DNA of 64,000 bases, from contig NZ_JAIUDA010000009.1 in NCBI RefSeq assembly GCF_020179835.1, forward strand, positions 62,001 to 126,000. Reading direction: 5' to 3'. The stretch is from Pantoea sp. alder81 (GTDB lineage Bacteria; Pseudomonadota; Gammaproteobacteria; Enterobacterales; Enterobacteriaceae). Position numbers and translations under genes: made by a program. Under the pieces are notes generated by a model. It had not been told where the DNA came from and ran no database searches. It saw nothing but the letters and a program-made list of their open reading frames with translations. Position 1 is the first letter of the stretch, and the number at the start of each line of letters is the position of its first letter. Positions 49,695-58,894 of the stretch are shown piece by piece.

Positions 49695-50621
49695 ATGAGA
49701 CTCAGTAAATACAATAAAAGTTTGGGGATTTTGTCATTAATAGCAGGCGCTGTATTACTCAGTGGCTGTGATAGTGCGTTGTTAAATCCCAAAGGACAGA
49801 TTGCACTGGAGCAACGTTCGTTGATTCTGACAGCTTTCGGCTTGATGATGATCGTGGTTATCCCGGCAGTCTTCATGGCGGTATTCTTTGCCTGGAAATA
49901 TCGGGCAACAAATACTAATGCAACATATAGCCCTAACTGGTCACACTCTAACAAAGTGGAAGCCGTGGTCTGGACCATTCCGATCCTGATCATTATCTTC
50001 CTCGGCGTGCTGACCTGGAAATCGACCCACGCACTGGAACCGAGCAAACCGCTTGTTTCTGATGTGAAGCCGATTGAGATTGATGTTGTCGCGCTGGACT
50101 GGAAATGGCTGTTCATTTACCCAGAACAGGGTATCGCAACCGTGAACCAGATTGCCTTCCCGGCAAACACTCCGGTGAACTTCAAGATCACGTCCAACTC
50201 CGTTATGAACTCCTTCTTTATTCCTACGCTTGGCAGCCAGATTTATGCCATGGCCGGTATGCAGACTAAACTGCATCTCATCGCCAACGAGCCAGGAACA
50301 TTCGACGGTATCTCTGCGAACTTCAGTGGTCGCGGTTTCTCTGGTATGAAGTTCAAAGCCATTGCAACCAAAGACGATGCGGAATTCCAGCAGTGGGTTG
50401 CCAAAGTTAAAGCGGCACCTAACGCGCTGACCACTATGGATGATTTCGAGAAACTGGCTGCGCCAAGCGAAAATCACCCGGTGGAATATTTCTCAACTGC
50501 GAATCCAGAACTGTTCAAGCAAGTTATTGATAAGTTCATGATGAGCCACGGGAAAATGGACATGTCAGAGCACAAAGGCATGGACATGAATCACGCCGCT
50601 ACTGCGGGAGCCGAGGAATAA
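49695..50621 (+). CDS. cyoA: Cytochrome bo3 ubiquinol oxidase subunit II
   Basis: Subunit II of the aerobic terminal oxidase, which oxidises ubiquinol and pumps protons. The 308-residue lipoprotein has a lipobox LLSGC (Cys25), two membrane helices (about 40-65 and 90-110) and a periplasmic cupredoxin-like domain without the copper A ligands, as expected for a quinol oxidase. The C terminus is histidine- and methionine-rich. It is the first gene of cyoABCDE. Confidence 0.97.
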   Translation: MRLSKYNKSLGILSLIAGAVLLSGCDSALLNPKGQIALEQRSLILTAFGLMMIVVIPAVFMAVFFAWKYRATNTNATYSPNWSHSNKVEAVVWTIPILIIIFLGVLTWKSTHALEPSKPLVSDVKPIEIDVVALDWKWLFIYPEQGIATVNQIAFPANTPVNFKITSNSVMNSFFIPTLGSQIYAMAGMQTKLHLIANEPGTFDGISANFSGRGFSGMKFKAIATKDDAEFQQWVAKVKAAPNALTTMDDFEKLAAPSENHPVEYFSTANPELFKQVIDKFMMSHGKMDMSEHKGMDMNHAATAGAEE

Positions 50622-50625
50622 TACG

Positions 50626-52608
50626 ATGTTAGGAAAATTAACACTGGATGCAGTGCCATACCACGAACCCATTATCGTGGTTACGGTTGCCGCTATCATC
50701 TTAGGTGGTCTGGCACTGGTTGCCGCGATTACTTATTTTGGTAAGTGGCAGTACCTGTGGTCAGAATGGTTCACCTCCATCGACCACAAAAAACTGGGTA
50801 TCATGTACATCATCATGGCTTTCGTCATGCTGCTGCGCGGCTTTGCCGATGCGGTAATGATGCGTACCCAACAAGTGATGGCTTCCGCAGGTGAAGCCGG
50901 CATATTACCACCGCATCACTACGACCAGATCTTCACCGCTCACGGCGTGATCATGATCTTCTTCGTGGCGATGCCTTTCGTGGTAGGTCTGATGAACATC
51001 GCGGTACCGCTGCAAATCGGTGCACGTGACGTTGCCTTCCCGTTCCTGAACAACCTGAGCTTCTGGTTTACCGCGATCGGTGTGATCCTGGTTAACTTGT
51101 CTCTGGGTGTGGGCGAGTTCGCACAGACTGGCTGGTTGGCTTATCCACCACTTTCGGGCGCGGAATACAGTCCTGGCGTCGGGGTCGATTATTGGATCTG
51201 GAGTCTCCAGCTATCCGGTATCGGTACGACACTAACCGGTATCAACTTCTTCGTGACCATTCTGAAGATGCGTGCACCGGGCATGGACCTGTTCAAAATG
51301 CCTGTTTTCACCTGGGCATCACTGTGTACTAACGTCCTGATCATCGCTGCGTTCCCGGTCCTGACCGTAACGTTGGCACTGTTGACACTTGACCGTTACC
51401 TTGGCTTCCATTTCTTTACCAATGAAATGGGCGGTAACATGATGATGTACGTCAACCTGATTTGGGTCTGGGGTCACCCGGAAGTATACATCCTCGTACT
51501 GCCAGTATTCGGCGTGTTCGCGGAAGTCACTGCAACCTTCTCCAAAAAGCGTCTGTTTGGTTACACCTCTCTGGTGTGGGCGACCATCGCGATTACCGTT
51601 CTGTCGTTCATCGTTTGGCTGCACCACTTCTTCACCATGGGTGCCGGTGCGAACGTTAACGCCTTCTTCGGTATTATGACGATGATCATCGCGATTCCGA
51701 CCGGCGTGAAAATCTTCAACTGGCTGTTCACCATGTATCAGGGTCGCGTTGAGTTCCACTCAGCGATGCTGTGGACTATCGGCTTCCTGGTCACCTTCTC
51801 TATCGGTGGTATGACCGGTGTTCTGCTGGCAGTTCCAGGCGCAGACTTCATTCTGCACAACAGCCTGTTCCTGATTGCACACTTCCATAACGTAATTATC
51901 GGTGGTGTGGTGTTCGGTTGTATGGCTGGCGTGACCTACTGGTTCCCGAAAGCATTCGGCTTCACCCTGAACGAAAAATGGGGTATCCGTGCATTCTGGT
52001 TCTGGATCATTGGTTTCTTCGTTGCCTTTATGCCGCTGTATGCCCTGGGCTTCATGGGTATGACCCGTCGTATCAGCCAGGACATCGATCCACAGTTCCA
52101 CTCACTGCTGGTTGTTGCAGCAGGCGGTGCGGCACTGATTGCATGCGGTATCCTGTGCCAGCTGACTCAGTTCTACGTTTCTGTGCGTGACCGCGACCAG
52201 AACCGCGATCTGACCGGTGACCCGTGGGGTGGTCGTACGCTGGAGTGGGCAACCTCTTCACCGCCGCCGTTCTACAACTTTGCTGTCATCCCTGAAATCC
52301 ACGAGCGCGATGCGTTCTGGGAAATGAAAGAGAAAGGCGAAGCGTACAAGCAACCAGAAAAATATGAAGAAATTCATATGCCGAAAAACAGCGGCGCAGC
52401 CATTGTTATCGCAGCGTTCATGACCATCTTTGGTTTCGCGATGATCTGGCACATCTGGTGGCTGGCTGGCCTTACCTTCCTGGCCACAGTAGTGACCTGG
52501 ATTGTGAAGAGCTTCGACGAAGACGTGGATTACTACGTTCCGGTTGCTGAAGTTGAGCAGATCGAGAAGAAGCACTTTGACGAAATCAGCAAAGCAGGTC
52601 TGAAATAA
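50626..52608 (+). CDS. cyoB: Cytochrome bo3 ubiquinol oxidase subunit I
   Basis: Catalytic subunit carrying haem b, haem o3 and copper B. The 660-residue protein has 15 predicted helices. The low-spin haem ligands are in TAHGVIMIFF and AHFHNVIIGG, and the binuclear-centre motif with the cross-linked His and Tyr is in WGHPEVYILV; WLHHFFTMG supplies the other copper ligands. It overlaps cyoC by one base (TAATG) and starts four bases after cyoA. Confidence 0.98.
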   Translation: MLGKLTLDAVPYHEPIIVVTVAAIILGGLALVAAITYFGKWQYLWSEWFTSIDHKKLGIMYIIMAFVMLLRGFADAVMMRTQQVMASAGEAGILPPHHYDQIFTAHGVIMIFFVAMPFVVGLMNIAVPLQIGARDVAFPFLNNLSFWFTAIGVILVNLSLGVGEFAQTGWLAYPPLSGAEYSPGVGVDYWIWSLQLSGIGTTLTGINFFVTILKMRAPGMDLFKMPVFTWASLCTNVLIIAAFPVLTVTLALLTLDRYLGFHFFTNEMGGNMMMYVNLIWVWGHPEVYILVLPVFGVFAEVTATFSKKRLFGYTSLVWATIAITVLSFIVWLHHFFTMGAGANVNAFFGIMTMIIAIPTGVKIFNWLFTMYQGRVEFHSAMLWTIGFLVTFSIGGMTGVLLAVPGADFILHNSLFLIAHFHNVIIGGVVFGCMAGVTYWFPKAFGFTLNEKWGIRAFWFWIIGFFVAFMPLYALGFMGMTRRISQDIDPQFHSLLVVAAGGAALIACGILCQLTQFYVSVRDRDQNRDLTGDPWGGRTLEWATSSPPPFYNFAVIPEIHERDAFWEMKEKGEAYKQPEKYEEIHMPKNSGAAIVIAAFMTIFGFAMIWHIWWLAGLTFLATVVTWIVKSFDEDVDYYVPVAEVEQIEKKHFDEISKAGLK

Positions 52609-53222
52609 TGTCAACTGAAACTGCAAAACATCACCACGACGCCCATGCGGAGCATGGGCATCACGATGCAGGAGCCAATAAAGTCTTTGGCTTCTGGATC
52701 TACCTGATGAGTGACTGCATTATCTTCGCAACCCTGTTTGCGACCTATGCTGTCATGGTCAATAACACTGCCGGTGGCCCGGCAGGTAAAGACATCTTTG
52801 AACTGCCGTTTGTGCTGGTTGAAACCGCGCTTCTGCTGCTCAGTTCCATTACTTATGGAATGGCAGTGATTGCGATGAACAACCAGAACAAAGGTTCAGT
52901 CATCAGCTGGTTGGCATTGACTTTCCTGTTCGGTGCTGGATTCATCGGCATGGAAATCTATGAATTCCATCACCTGATCAAAGAAGGCTTCGGTCCTGAC
53001 CGCAGTGGCTTCCTGTCGGCGTTCTTTACGCTGGTCGGCACCCACGGTCTGCACGTGACCTCAGGCCTGATCTGGATGGCAGTGATGATGTTCCAGATTT
53101 CTAAACGTGGTCTGACTGCAACCAACCGCACCCGTATCATGTGCCTGAGCTTGTTCTGGCACTTCCTGGATGTGGTTTGGATCTGCGTATTCACCGTTGT
53201 CTATCTGATGGGAGCCATGTAA
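52608..53222 (+). CDS. cyoC: Cytochrome bo3 ubiquinol oxidase subunit III
   Basis: A 204-residue subunit III with five predicted membrane helices, which stabilises the oxidase. The N terminus is unusually histidine-rich (HHHDAHAEHGHHDAG). The conserved FEFHHLIKEG-type segment appears as YEFHHLIKEGFGPDRSGFLS. Both its start and its stop overlap neighbours by one base, so translation is coupled to cyoB and cyoD. Confidence 0.97.
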   Translation: MSTETAKHHHDAHAEHGHHDAGANKVFGFWIYLMSDCIIFATLFATYAVMVNNTAGGPAGKDIFELPFVLVETALLLLSSITYGMAVIAMNNQNKGSVISWLALTFLFGAGFIGMEIYEFHHLIKEGFGPDRSGFLSAFFTLVGTHGLHVTSGLIWMAVMMFQISKRGLTATNRTRIMCLSLFWHFLDVVWICVFTVVYLMGAM

Positions 53223-53551
53223 TGAGTCATTCAGTTAACGAACATGGCGCTTCTCACGGTAGCGTGAAGTCTTACATGATCGGCTTCATCCTCTCTATCA
53301 TCCTGACCGGTATTCCGTTCTGGATGGTAATGGATGGCGGCGCATCTCACGGCACGATTCTGGCTGTGGTTCTGGTGTGTGCGGTAATTCAGGTGCTGGT
53401 TCACCTGGTTTACTTCCTGCACCTGGACAGCAAGTCAGAAGGTGGCTGGAACATGGTGGCGATAGTCTTCTCAGCACTCATCATTCTGATTGTTGTCGTG
53501 GGCTCACTGTGGATCATGTGGAACCTCAACTACAACATGATGGCCGACTAA
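53222..53551 (+). CDS. cyoD: Cytochrome bo3 ubiquinol oxidase subunit IV
   Basis: A 109-residue subunit IV, the E. coli length, with three membrane helices (about 17-37, 45-67 and 78-100); it assists assembly of the binuclear centre. Start ATG 53222 overlaps the cyoC stop by one base (TAATG). The conserved HLVYFLHLDSKSEGGWN turn is visible. A longer frame from 53141 lies inside cyoC and is rejected. Confidence 0.97.
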   Translation: MSHSVNEHGASHGSVKSYMIGFILSIILTGIPFWMVMDGGASHGTILAVVLVCAVIQVLVHLVYFLHLDSKSEGGWNMVAIVFSALIILIVVVGSLWIMWNLNYNMMAD

Positions 53552-53564
53552 AGAGTCACACGTA

Positions 53565-54452
53565 ATGATTAAGCAATACCTGCAAGTAACAAAACCAGGA
53601 ATTATTTTCGGCAACTTAATTTCTGTGATCGGTGGATTCTTGCTGGCCTCGAAAGGCAGCATTGATTACCCCCTGTTTCTCTATTCACTGGTAGGCGTTT
53701 CGCTGGTTGTCGCATCAGGTTGTGTATTCAACAACGTGATTGACCGCGATATCGACATCAAAATGGAGAGAACGCGGAACCGTGTTCTGGTCAAAGGCCT
53801 GATCTCGGCGAAAGTAAGCCTGGTTTATGCAACCGCATTGGGTATTGCTGGCTTTGCGCTGCTGTATTTCGGTGCTAACCCGCTGGCCATGTGGCTGGCG
53901 GTGATGGGCTTCGTCGTGTATGTGGGCGTTTATAGCCTGTATATGAAGCGTAACTCCGTCTATGGCACGCTGATTGGTAGCCTCTCTGGTGCAGCGCCAC
54001 CCGTCATTGGCTACTGTGCGGTGACCAACCAGTTTGATGCTGGTGCCTTGATCTTGCTGGCTATTTTTAGCCTGTGGCAGATGCCGCACTCGTACGCGAT
54101 TGCGATTTTCCGCTTCAAAGATTATCAGGCGGCCAATATCCCGGTTCTGCCGGTCGTGAAAGGCATCTCTGTGGCCAAAAATCATATTACGCTGTATATC
54201 CTGGCGTTTATGATTGCCACCTTGATGCTGACACTCGGCGGTTATGCGGGCTATAAGTATCTGGTTGTCGCAGCAGCGGTTAGCGTGTGGTGGCTGGGCA
54301 TGGCACTCTCAGGTTACAAAACCTCAAACGACAAAGTTTGGGCGCGTAAGCTGTTTGTGTTCTCGATTGTCGCTATCACTGCACTGAGCGTGATGATGTC
54401 GGTAGATTTCATGACGCCAGCGTCGAAAGATCTCCTGACATACGTCTGGTAA
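53565..54452 (+). CDS. cyoE: Protohaem IX farnesyltransferase (haem O synthase)
   Basis: UbiA-family membrane prenyltransferase that attaches the farnesyl group to haem B, giving haem O for CyoB. The 295-residue protein has about nine helices. The first aspartate motif NVIDRDIDIKMERTRNR is at about 63-79, and FRFKDYQAANIPVLPVVKG provides the second. It lies 13 bases after cyoD and is the last gene before a strong terminator. Confidence 0.98.
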   Translation: MIKQYLQVTKPGIIFGNLISVIGGFLLASKGSIDYPLFLYSLVGVSLVVASGCVFNNVIDRDIDIKMERTRNRVLVKGLISAKVSLVYATALGIAGFALLYFGANPLAMWLAVMGFVVYVGVYSLYMKRNSVYGTLIGSLSGAAPPVIGYCAVTNQFDAGALILLAIFSLWQMPHSYAIAIFRFKDYQAANIPVLPVVKGISVAKNHITLYILAFMIATLMLTLGGYAGYKYLVVAAAVSVWWLGMALSGYKTSNDKVWARKLFVFSIVAITALSVMMSVDFMTPASKDLLTYVW

Positions 54453-54470
54453 TACAGCTCCGCAACACCA

Positions 54471-54505
54471 GAAAGGGCGCGAATTTCGCGCCCTTTCTTT
54501 TTGTT
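54471..54505 (+). terminator. Terminator of the cyo operon
   Basis: A 12-bp stem (GAAAGGGCGCGA and its complement) with a short loop is followed by TTTTTG, 18 bases after the cyoE stop. Confidence 0.88.
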
Positions 54506-54583
54506 ACCACTGCTTAAGAACAAATGTTTTACCCGCCCTGCCCTGCTCCCTAAAATGAGAGCAGCAAAATTACAGAGGTTGGA

Positions 54584-55948
54584 ATGAACGATAACAAAAT
54601 GACGCCAGTAGAGCTTCGGGCTACATGGGGTTTAGGCACAGTTTTTTCCCTGCGCATGCTGGGAATGTTTATGGTCCTGCCGGTTCTCACCACTTACGGT
54701 ATGGCGTTACAGGGAGCCAGTGAAACCTTAATTGGTCTGGCGATTGGCATCTATGGTCTGGCGCAAGCCCTATTCCAGATTCCGTTTGGTCTGCTCTCCG
54801 ATCGCGTCGGTCGCAAACCGCTCATCGTCGGCGGATTATTAATCTTTGTTCTCGGTAGCGTGATCGCCGCCATGACCACCTCCATCTGGGGGGTGATCCT
54901 GGGTCGTGCGCTGCAGGGTTCTGGCGCGATTGCCGCTGCTGTTATGGCGCTGTTGTCTGATCTCACTCGCGAACAGAACCGTACTAAAGCGATGGCGTTT
55001 ATCGGCATTAGCTTTGGCGTGACCTTTGCGATTGCGATGGTCGTCGGACCGATTGTGACCCACGCATTAGGGCTGAACGCCCTGTTCTGGATGATCGCTA
55101 TACTTGCCAGCCTGGGTATTGTCATCACGCTGCTGGTGGTGCCAAACGCGCCTAATCACTTACTCAATCGTGAGTCCGGCATAGTAAAAGGCAGCATCCG
55201 TGCGGTGCTCACCAATCCAAGACTGTTAAAACTCAACATCGGCATTCTCTGCCTGCACATTTTACTGATGTCGAGTTTCGTCGCCCTGCCGGGTCAGTTT
55301 GAGCAAGCCGGTCTTCCGGCATCAGAGCACTGGAAAATTTATCTGGTGACCATGCTGGTGGCATTTGTGGCGGTGGTACCTTTTATAATTTATGCCGAAG
55401 TTAAGCGCCGCATGAAGCGCGTGTTTGTCGGTTGTGTGGCACTGATTCTTATCGCTGAAATTGTGCTGTGGGGTGCGGTGGGTCATTTCTGGACGCTGGT
55501 GATTGGCGTGCAGCTCTTCTTCCTTGCCTTCAACGTGATGGAAGCGATTCTGCCTTCTCTGATCAGTAAAGAGTCACCGCCGGGCTATAAAGGCACTGCG
55601 ATGGGGATTTACTCCACCAGCCAGTTTATCGGCGTGGCGATTGGCGGCAGCATGGGTGGCTGGATCTTTGGTCACTTCGATGCGCAAACCGTGTTTCTGG
55701 TCGGCGCGATTGTGGCGGCAGCGTGGCTGTTTGTGGCGATGTCGATGCAGGAACCACCCTATGTCAGCAGCCTGCGCATGGTGCTCAGTGATGCTGTACT
55801 GGCGGTGCCAAACCTTGAGAAGCGTTTGAAAGCGCAACCGGGTGTCTCTTCAGTCTTTATCGTACCGGAAGAGAAAAGCGCCTATATCAAGATCGACAGT
55901 AAAGTGACGAGCCGCGTCGAGATAGAAGCGCTGCTCGCTAGCTGTTAG
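54584..55948 (+). CDS. yajR: MFS transporter YajR
   Basis: A 454-residue proton-driven MFS exporter, the length of E. coli YajR; natural substrate unknown. Twelve membrane helices span about 15-390, with motif A FGLLSDRVGRKPL after helix 2. A C-terminal ferredoxin-like YAM domain (about 390-454) ends in SAYIKIDSKVTSRVEIEALL. In E. coli it is next to yajQ; here adhP, aldB and a regulator gene are inserted between them. Confidence 0.96.
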   Translation: MNDNKMTPVELRATWGLGTVFSLRMLGMFMVLPVLTTYGMALQGASETLIGLAIGIYGLAQALFQIPFGLLSDRVGRKPLIVGGLLIFVLGSVIAAMTTSIWGVILGRALQGSGAIAAAVMALLSDLTREQNRTKAMAFIGISFGVTFAIAMVVGPIVTHALGLNALFWMIAILASLGIVITLLVVPNAPNHLLNRESGIVKGSIRAVLTNPRLLKLNIGILCLHILLMSSFVALPGQFEQAGLPASEHWKIYLVTMLVAFVAVVPFIIYAEVKRRMKRVFVGCVALILIAEIVLWGAVGHFWTLVIGVQLFFLAFNVMEAILPSLISKESPPGYKGTAMGIYSTSQFIGVAIGGSMGGWIFGHFDAQTVFLVGAIVAAAWLFVAMSMQEPPYVSSLRMVLSDAVLAVPNLEKRLKAQPGVSSVFIVPEEKSAYIKIDSKVTSRVEIEALLASC

Positions 55949-55968
55949 TAAGCGGTTGCACACATTGT

Positions 55969-56004
55969 AGCGGCGCAATTTATTGCGCGATAAATTACGC
56001 CGCT
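55969..56004. repeat. Imperfect palindrome between yajR and adhP
   Basis: AGCGGCG-C-AATTTAT and ATAAATT-A-CGCCGCT form a 15-bp stem with one mismatch around TGCGCG. It lies between convergent genes, eight bases from the adhP stop. It may terminate both transcripts or be a copy of a dispersed REP-like palindrome. Confidence 0.65.
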
Positions 56005-56012
56005 GCAAAACA

Positions 56013-57053
56013 TTACAACGACATATCCACCACGATACGCCCTTCAATTTTACCCGCATGCATACGCGCAAAGATGTCGTTGATGTTGGTCAGCGGTTCA
56101 ACCGCCACGTTGGCTTTCACTTTATGACGACCAGCGAAATCCAACGCTTCCTGCAGATCTTTACGCGTACCGACAATCGAACCACGCACCGTAATCCCGT
56201 CCAGCACCATATCGAAAATCGACAGATCGAATTTGCCCGGTGGCAAACCGTTCAGCACCATGGTGCCGCCACGACGCATCGTCCCGATCGCCTGCTCAAA
56301 CGCCTTCGGTGAAACAGCCGTCACCAGCACACCGTGCGCACCGCCGAAGCTTTCCTGGAATACCTTAGCGGGATCGACGTTCTTCGCATTCGCCACTACG
56401 CTGGCACCAAGACGTTTAGCAAAGGCCAGCTTCTCATCGTCGATGTCCACCGCAGCCACATTCAGCCCCATCGCCACCGCGTACTGCACCGCCATATGGC
56501 CCAGACCACCAATACCTGACACCACTACCCAGTCACCCGGTTTGGTATCGGTCATTTTCAGGCCTTTGTACACCGTCACACCAGCACACAGAATTGGCGC
56601 GATTTCGTTGTAATCGATGTTGTCCGGAATGATGCCGACATAATTAGCGTCAGCGAGGCAATATTCGGCGAAGCTGCCGTTCACGGAATACCCGGCGTTC
56701 TGTTGAGACAGACACAGCGTTTCCCAGCTATCCAGACAGTGCTCGCAGTGACCGCATGCGGAATAGAGCCACGGCACACCCACACGATCGCCCAGTTTCA
56801 AATGCTTCACACCTTCGCCCAGCGCCACTACCTGCCCTACGCCTTCGTGGCCAGGGATAAATGGGGGATTAGGTTTAATCGGCCAGTCACCTTCGGCGGC
56901 ATGTAAGTCGGTATGGCACACGCCGGTCGCGGCGATTTTCACCAGGATCTGACCCGGTCCCACTTGCGGTACCGGTACCTGCTCAATCACTAAGGGTTCG
57001 CCAAAGGCTTTAACAACAGCGGCTTTCATGGTGGTTTTGATTTGCATATTCAT
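56013..57053 (-). CDS. adhP: Zinc-dependent alcohol dehydrogenase AdhP
   Basis: Oxidises ethanol and other primary alcohols to aldehydes with NAD. The 346-residue medium-chain dehydrogenase has catalytic zinc ligands Cys46 (GVCHTD), His69 (GHEG) and Cys156, structural zinc ligands Cys100, Cys103, Cys106 and Cys114, and a nucleotide motif GIGGLG at 179-184. GGAG lies eight bases ahead of ATG 57053. It resembles bacterial AdhA/AdhP with the WLYSACGHCEHC type signature. It lies 30 bases after aldB and is probably transcribed with it. Confidence 0.92.
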   Translation of the reverse strand: MNMQIKTTMKAAVVKAFGEPLVIEQVPVPQVGPGQILVKIAATGVCHTDLHAAEGDWPIKPNPPFIPGHEGVGQVVALGEGVKHLKLGDRVGVPWLYSACGHCEHCLDSWETLCLSQQNAGYSVNGSFAEYCLADANYVGIIPDNIDYNEIAPILCAGVTVYKGLKMTDTKPGDWVVVSGIGGLGHMAVQYAVAMGLNVAAVDIDDEKLAFAKRLGASVVANAKNVDPAKVFQESFGGAHGVLVTAVSPKAFEQAIGTMRRGGTMVLNGLPPGKFDLSIFDMVLDGITVRGSIVGTRKDLQEALDFAGRHKVKANVAVEPLTNINDIFARMHAGKIEGRIVVDMSL

Positions 57054-57083
57054 CTTTCACTCTCCATTTGATCGGATGCAGAC

Positions 57084-58604
57084 TCAGAACAGGCCCAAAG
57101 GCGCGGTGCCATAGCTGACCAGCAGATTTTTGGTTTGTTGGTAGGCGCTCAGCGCCATCTTGTGCGTCTCACGACCCACACCAGACTGCTTGTAGCCACC
57201 GAAGGCCGCGTGTGCAGGATAGATGTGATAACAGTTGGTCCAGATGCGACCGGCTTTGATGCCACGTCCCATGCGATAGGCCAGATTGGTATCGCGCGTC
57301 CACACACCCGCACCCAGGCCAAACTGGGTTTCGTTGGCAATCGACAAGGCTTCCGCTTCATCTTTAAAGGTGGTGATGCCGATCACCGGCCCAAAAATCT
57401 CTTCCTGGAAACACCGCATCTGGTTGGTGCCTTTGATCAGGGTTGGCTGGATATAGAATCCGTTATCCAGTTCCGCAGCGACGCTGGCGCGATCGCCTCC
57501 GGTAAGAATTTGCCCCCCTTCGTCGCGCGCGATGTTGATGTAAGACAGGATTTTGTCGAATTGCTGACGGGAAGCCTGAGCACCGATCATGGTGTCAGTA
57601 TCCAGCGGATCGCCACGGCGGATGTTCGCCACTTTCTCCATCACCCGCGCCATAAACGGCTCATAGATCGATTCATGGATCAGCGCACGTGAGGGGCAAG
57701 TACAGACCTCGCCCTGATTGAAGAAGCCCAGCACCAGCCCTTCCACCGCTTTTTCGATAAAGTCCGATTCACCGTCCATCACATCGGCAAAGTAGATGTT
57801 GGGCGACTTGCCACCCAGCTCGACGGTGCACGGAATGATGTTTTCAGCGGCGCAGGCCATGATATGACGACCCACTGGCGTAGAGCCGGTGAAGGCGATT
57901 TTGGCGATACGTTTGCTGGTGGCGAGTGCTTCACCCGCTTCACGACCAAAGCCCTGCACCACATTAAGCACGCCCGCCGGAAACAGATCGCCGATCAACT
58001 CCATCAGCAAGGTGATCGCCAGTGGCGTTTGCTCAGCCGGTTTCAGCACCACGCAGTTACCGGCTGCCAGCGCTGGAGCCAGTTTCCACGCCGCCATTAA
58101 CAGCGGGAAGTTCCACGGGATGATCTGCCCGACCACGCCCAGCGGTTCATGGAAATGGTAAGCGACGGTGGTTTCATCGATCTCAGCAGTACTGCCTTCC
58201 TGTGCACGCAGACAACCGGCGAAGTAGCGGAAATGATCCACCGCCAGCGGCAAGTCAGCATTGAGGGTTTCGCGGATCGGTTTGCCGTTGTCCCAGCTCT
58301 CCGCCACAGACAACATTTCGAGATTTTGTTCGATGCAGTCGGCCACCTGCAGCAGCAGATTGGCGCGGTGTTGCACGCTGGTTTTTCCCCAGGCGTCAGC
58401 AGCCTGATGAGCAGCGTCCAGTGCTAAATCGATATCCCGCGCATCAGAACGCGGAAACTGCGCAATATCGCTGCCATCAACAGGCGAGGTGTTAGTGAAA
58501 TACTGGCCGCTGAGCGGCTCTGTGAATTTGCCCGCAATAAAATTGCCGTATGTCGCTTTAAAGGTGACCAAAGCGCCGGGCGTGCCGGGATGTGCATAAC
58601 GCAT
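57084..58604 (-). CDS. aldB: Aldehyde dehydrogenase AldB
   Basis: Oxidises acetaldehyde and similar aldehydes to acids with NAD(P). The 506-residue protein is close to E. coli AldB and AcoD/ExaC enzymes. The general-base glutamate is in VELGGKSPN (about Glu262) and the catalytic cysteine is in NQGEVCTCPSR (about Cys301). The C terminus LLVSYGTAPLGLF is family-typical. AAGGAG precedes ATG 58604; a 20-codon extension is rejected. A sigma-54 promoter lies about 95 bases upstream. Confidence 0.92.
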   Translation of the reverse strand: MRYAHPGTPGALVTFKATYGNFIAGKFTEPLSGQYFTNTSPVDGSDIAQFPRSDARDIDLALDAAHQAADAWGKTSVQHRANLLLQVADCIEQNLEMLSVAESWDNGKPIRETLNADLPLAVDHFRYFAGCLRAQEGSTAEIDETTVAYHFHEPLGVVGQIIPWNFPLLMAAWKLAPALAAGNCVVLKPAEQTPLAITLLMELIGDLFPAGVLNVVQGFGREAGEALATSKRIAKIAFTGSTPVGRHIMACAAENIIPCTVELGGKSPNIYFADVMDGESDFIEKAVEGLVLGFFNQGEVCTCPSRALIHESIYEPFMARVMEKVANIRRGDPLDTDTMIGAQASRQQFDKILSYINIARDEGGQILTGGDRASVAAELDNGFYIQPTLIKGTNQMRCFQEEIFGPVIGITTFKDEAEALSIANETQFGLGAGVWTRDTNLAYRMGRGIKAGRIWTNCYHIYPAHAAFGGYKQSGVGRETHKMALSAYQQTKNLLVSYGTAPLGLF

Positions 58605-58696
58605 CGCAAACTCCTTCGTGTAGGGTCGTTTATTGTTAGCTGGCAGCGGCAACCTGTGGGTCAACAGATTGAACAGCCCGCTGCCTGATAAGCTAT

Positions 58697-58712
58697 TGCA
58701 GCGGGCGTGCCA
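58697..58712 (-). promoter_or_regulatory. Sigma-54 promoter of aldB-adhP
   Basis: On the minus strand TGGCAC-GCCCG-CTGCA fits the sigma-54 consensus TGGCAC-N5-TTGCA with one mismatch in the -12 box and correct spacing. It lies between aldB and the divergent gene for a sigma-54 activator, which supports the assignment. Confidence 0.83.
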
Positions 58713-58818
58713 GTTTTTTTCAGCTTGCGAAATTTCGAAAAATCGTTTTATCTATCATCGATTTATAAAACCAATAGCCCTTAAAAACGCACGGGTTCTG
58801 CCACCAAAATCCTCATCT

Positions 58819-58837
58819 GTGTTGCGTATCGCAACAC
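58819..58837. promoter_or_regulatory. Candidate activator-binding palindrome
   Basis: GTGTTGCG-TAT-CGCAACAC is a perfect 8-bp inverted repeat about 110 bases upstream of the sigma-54 promoter and 58 bases before the activator start. A weaker related site containing GCTGCAACAC lies at about 58861-58870. Position and symmetry suggest the enhancer site of the adjacent AcoR-like protein. Confidence 0.65.
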
Positions 58838-58894
58838 CGCAGAAACCGAGTCGCTACAATGCTGCAACACTTTCGCTTAGGCATGAGGTTACCA

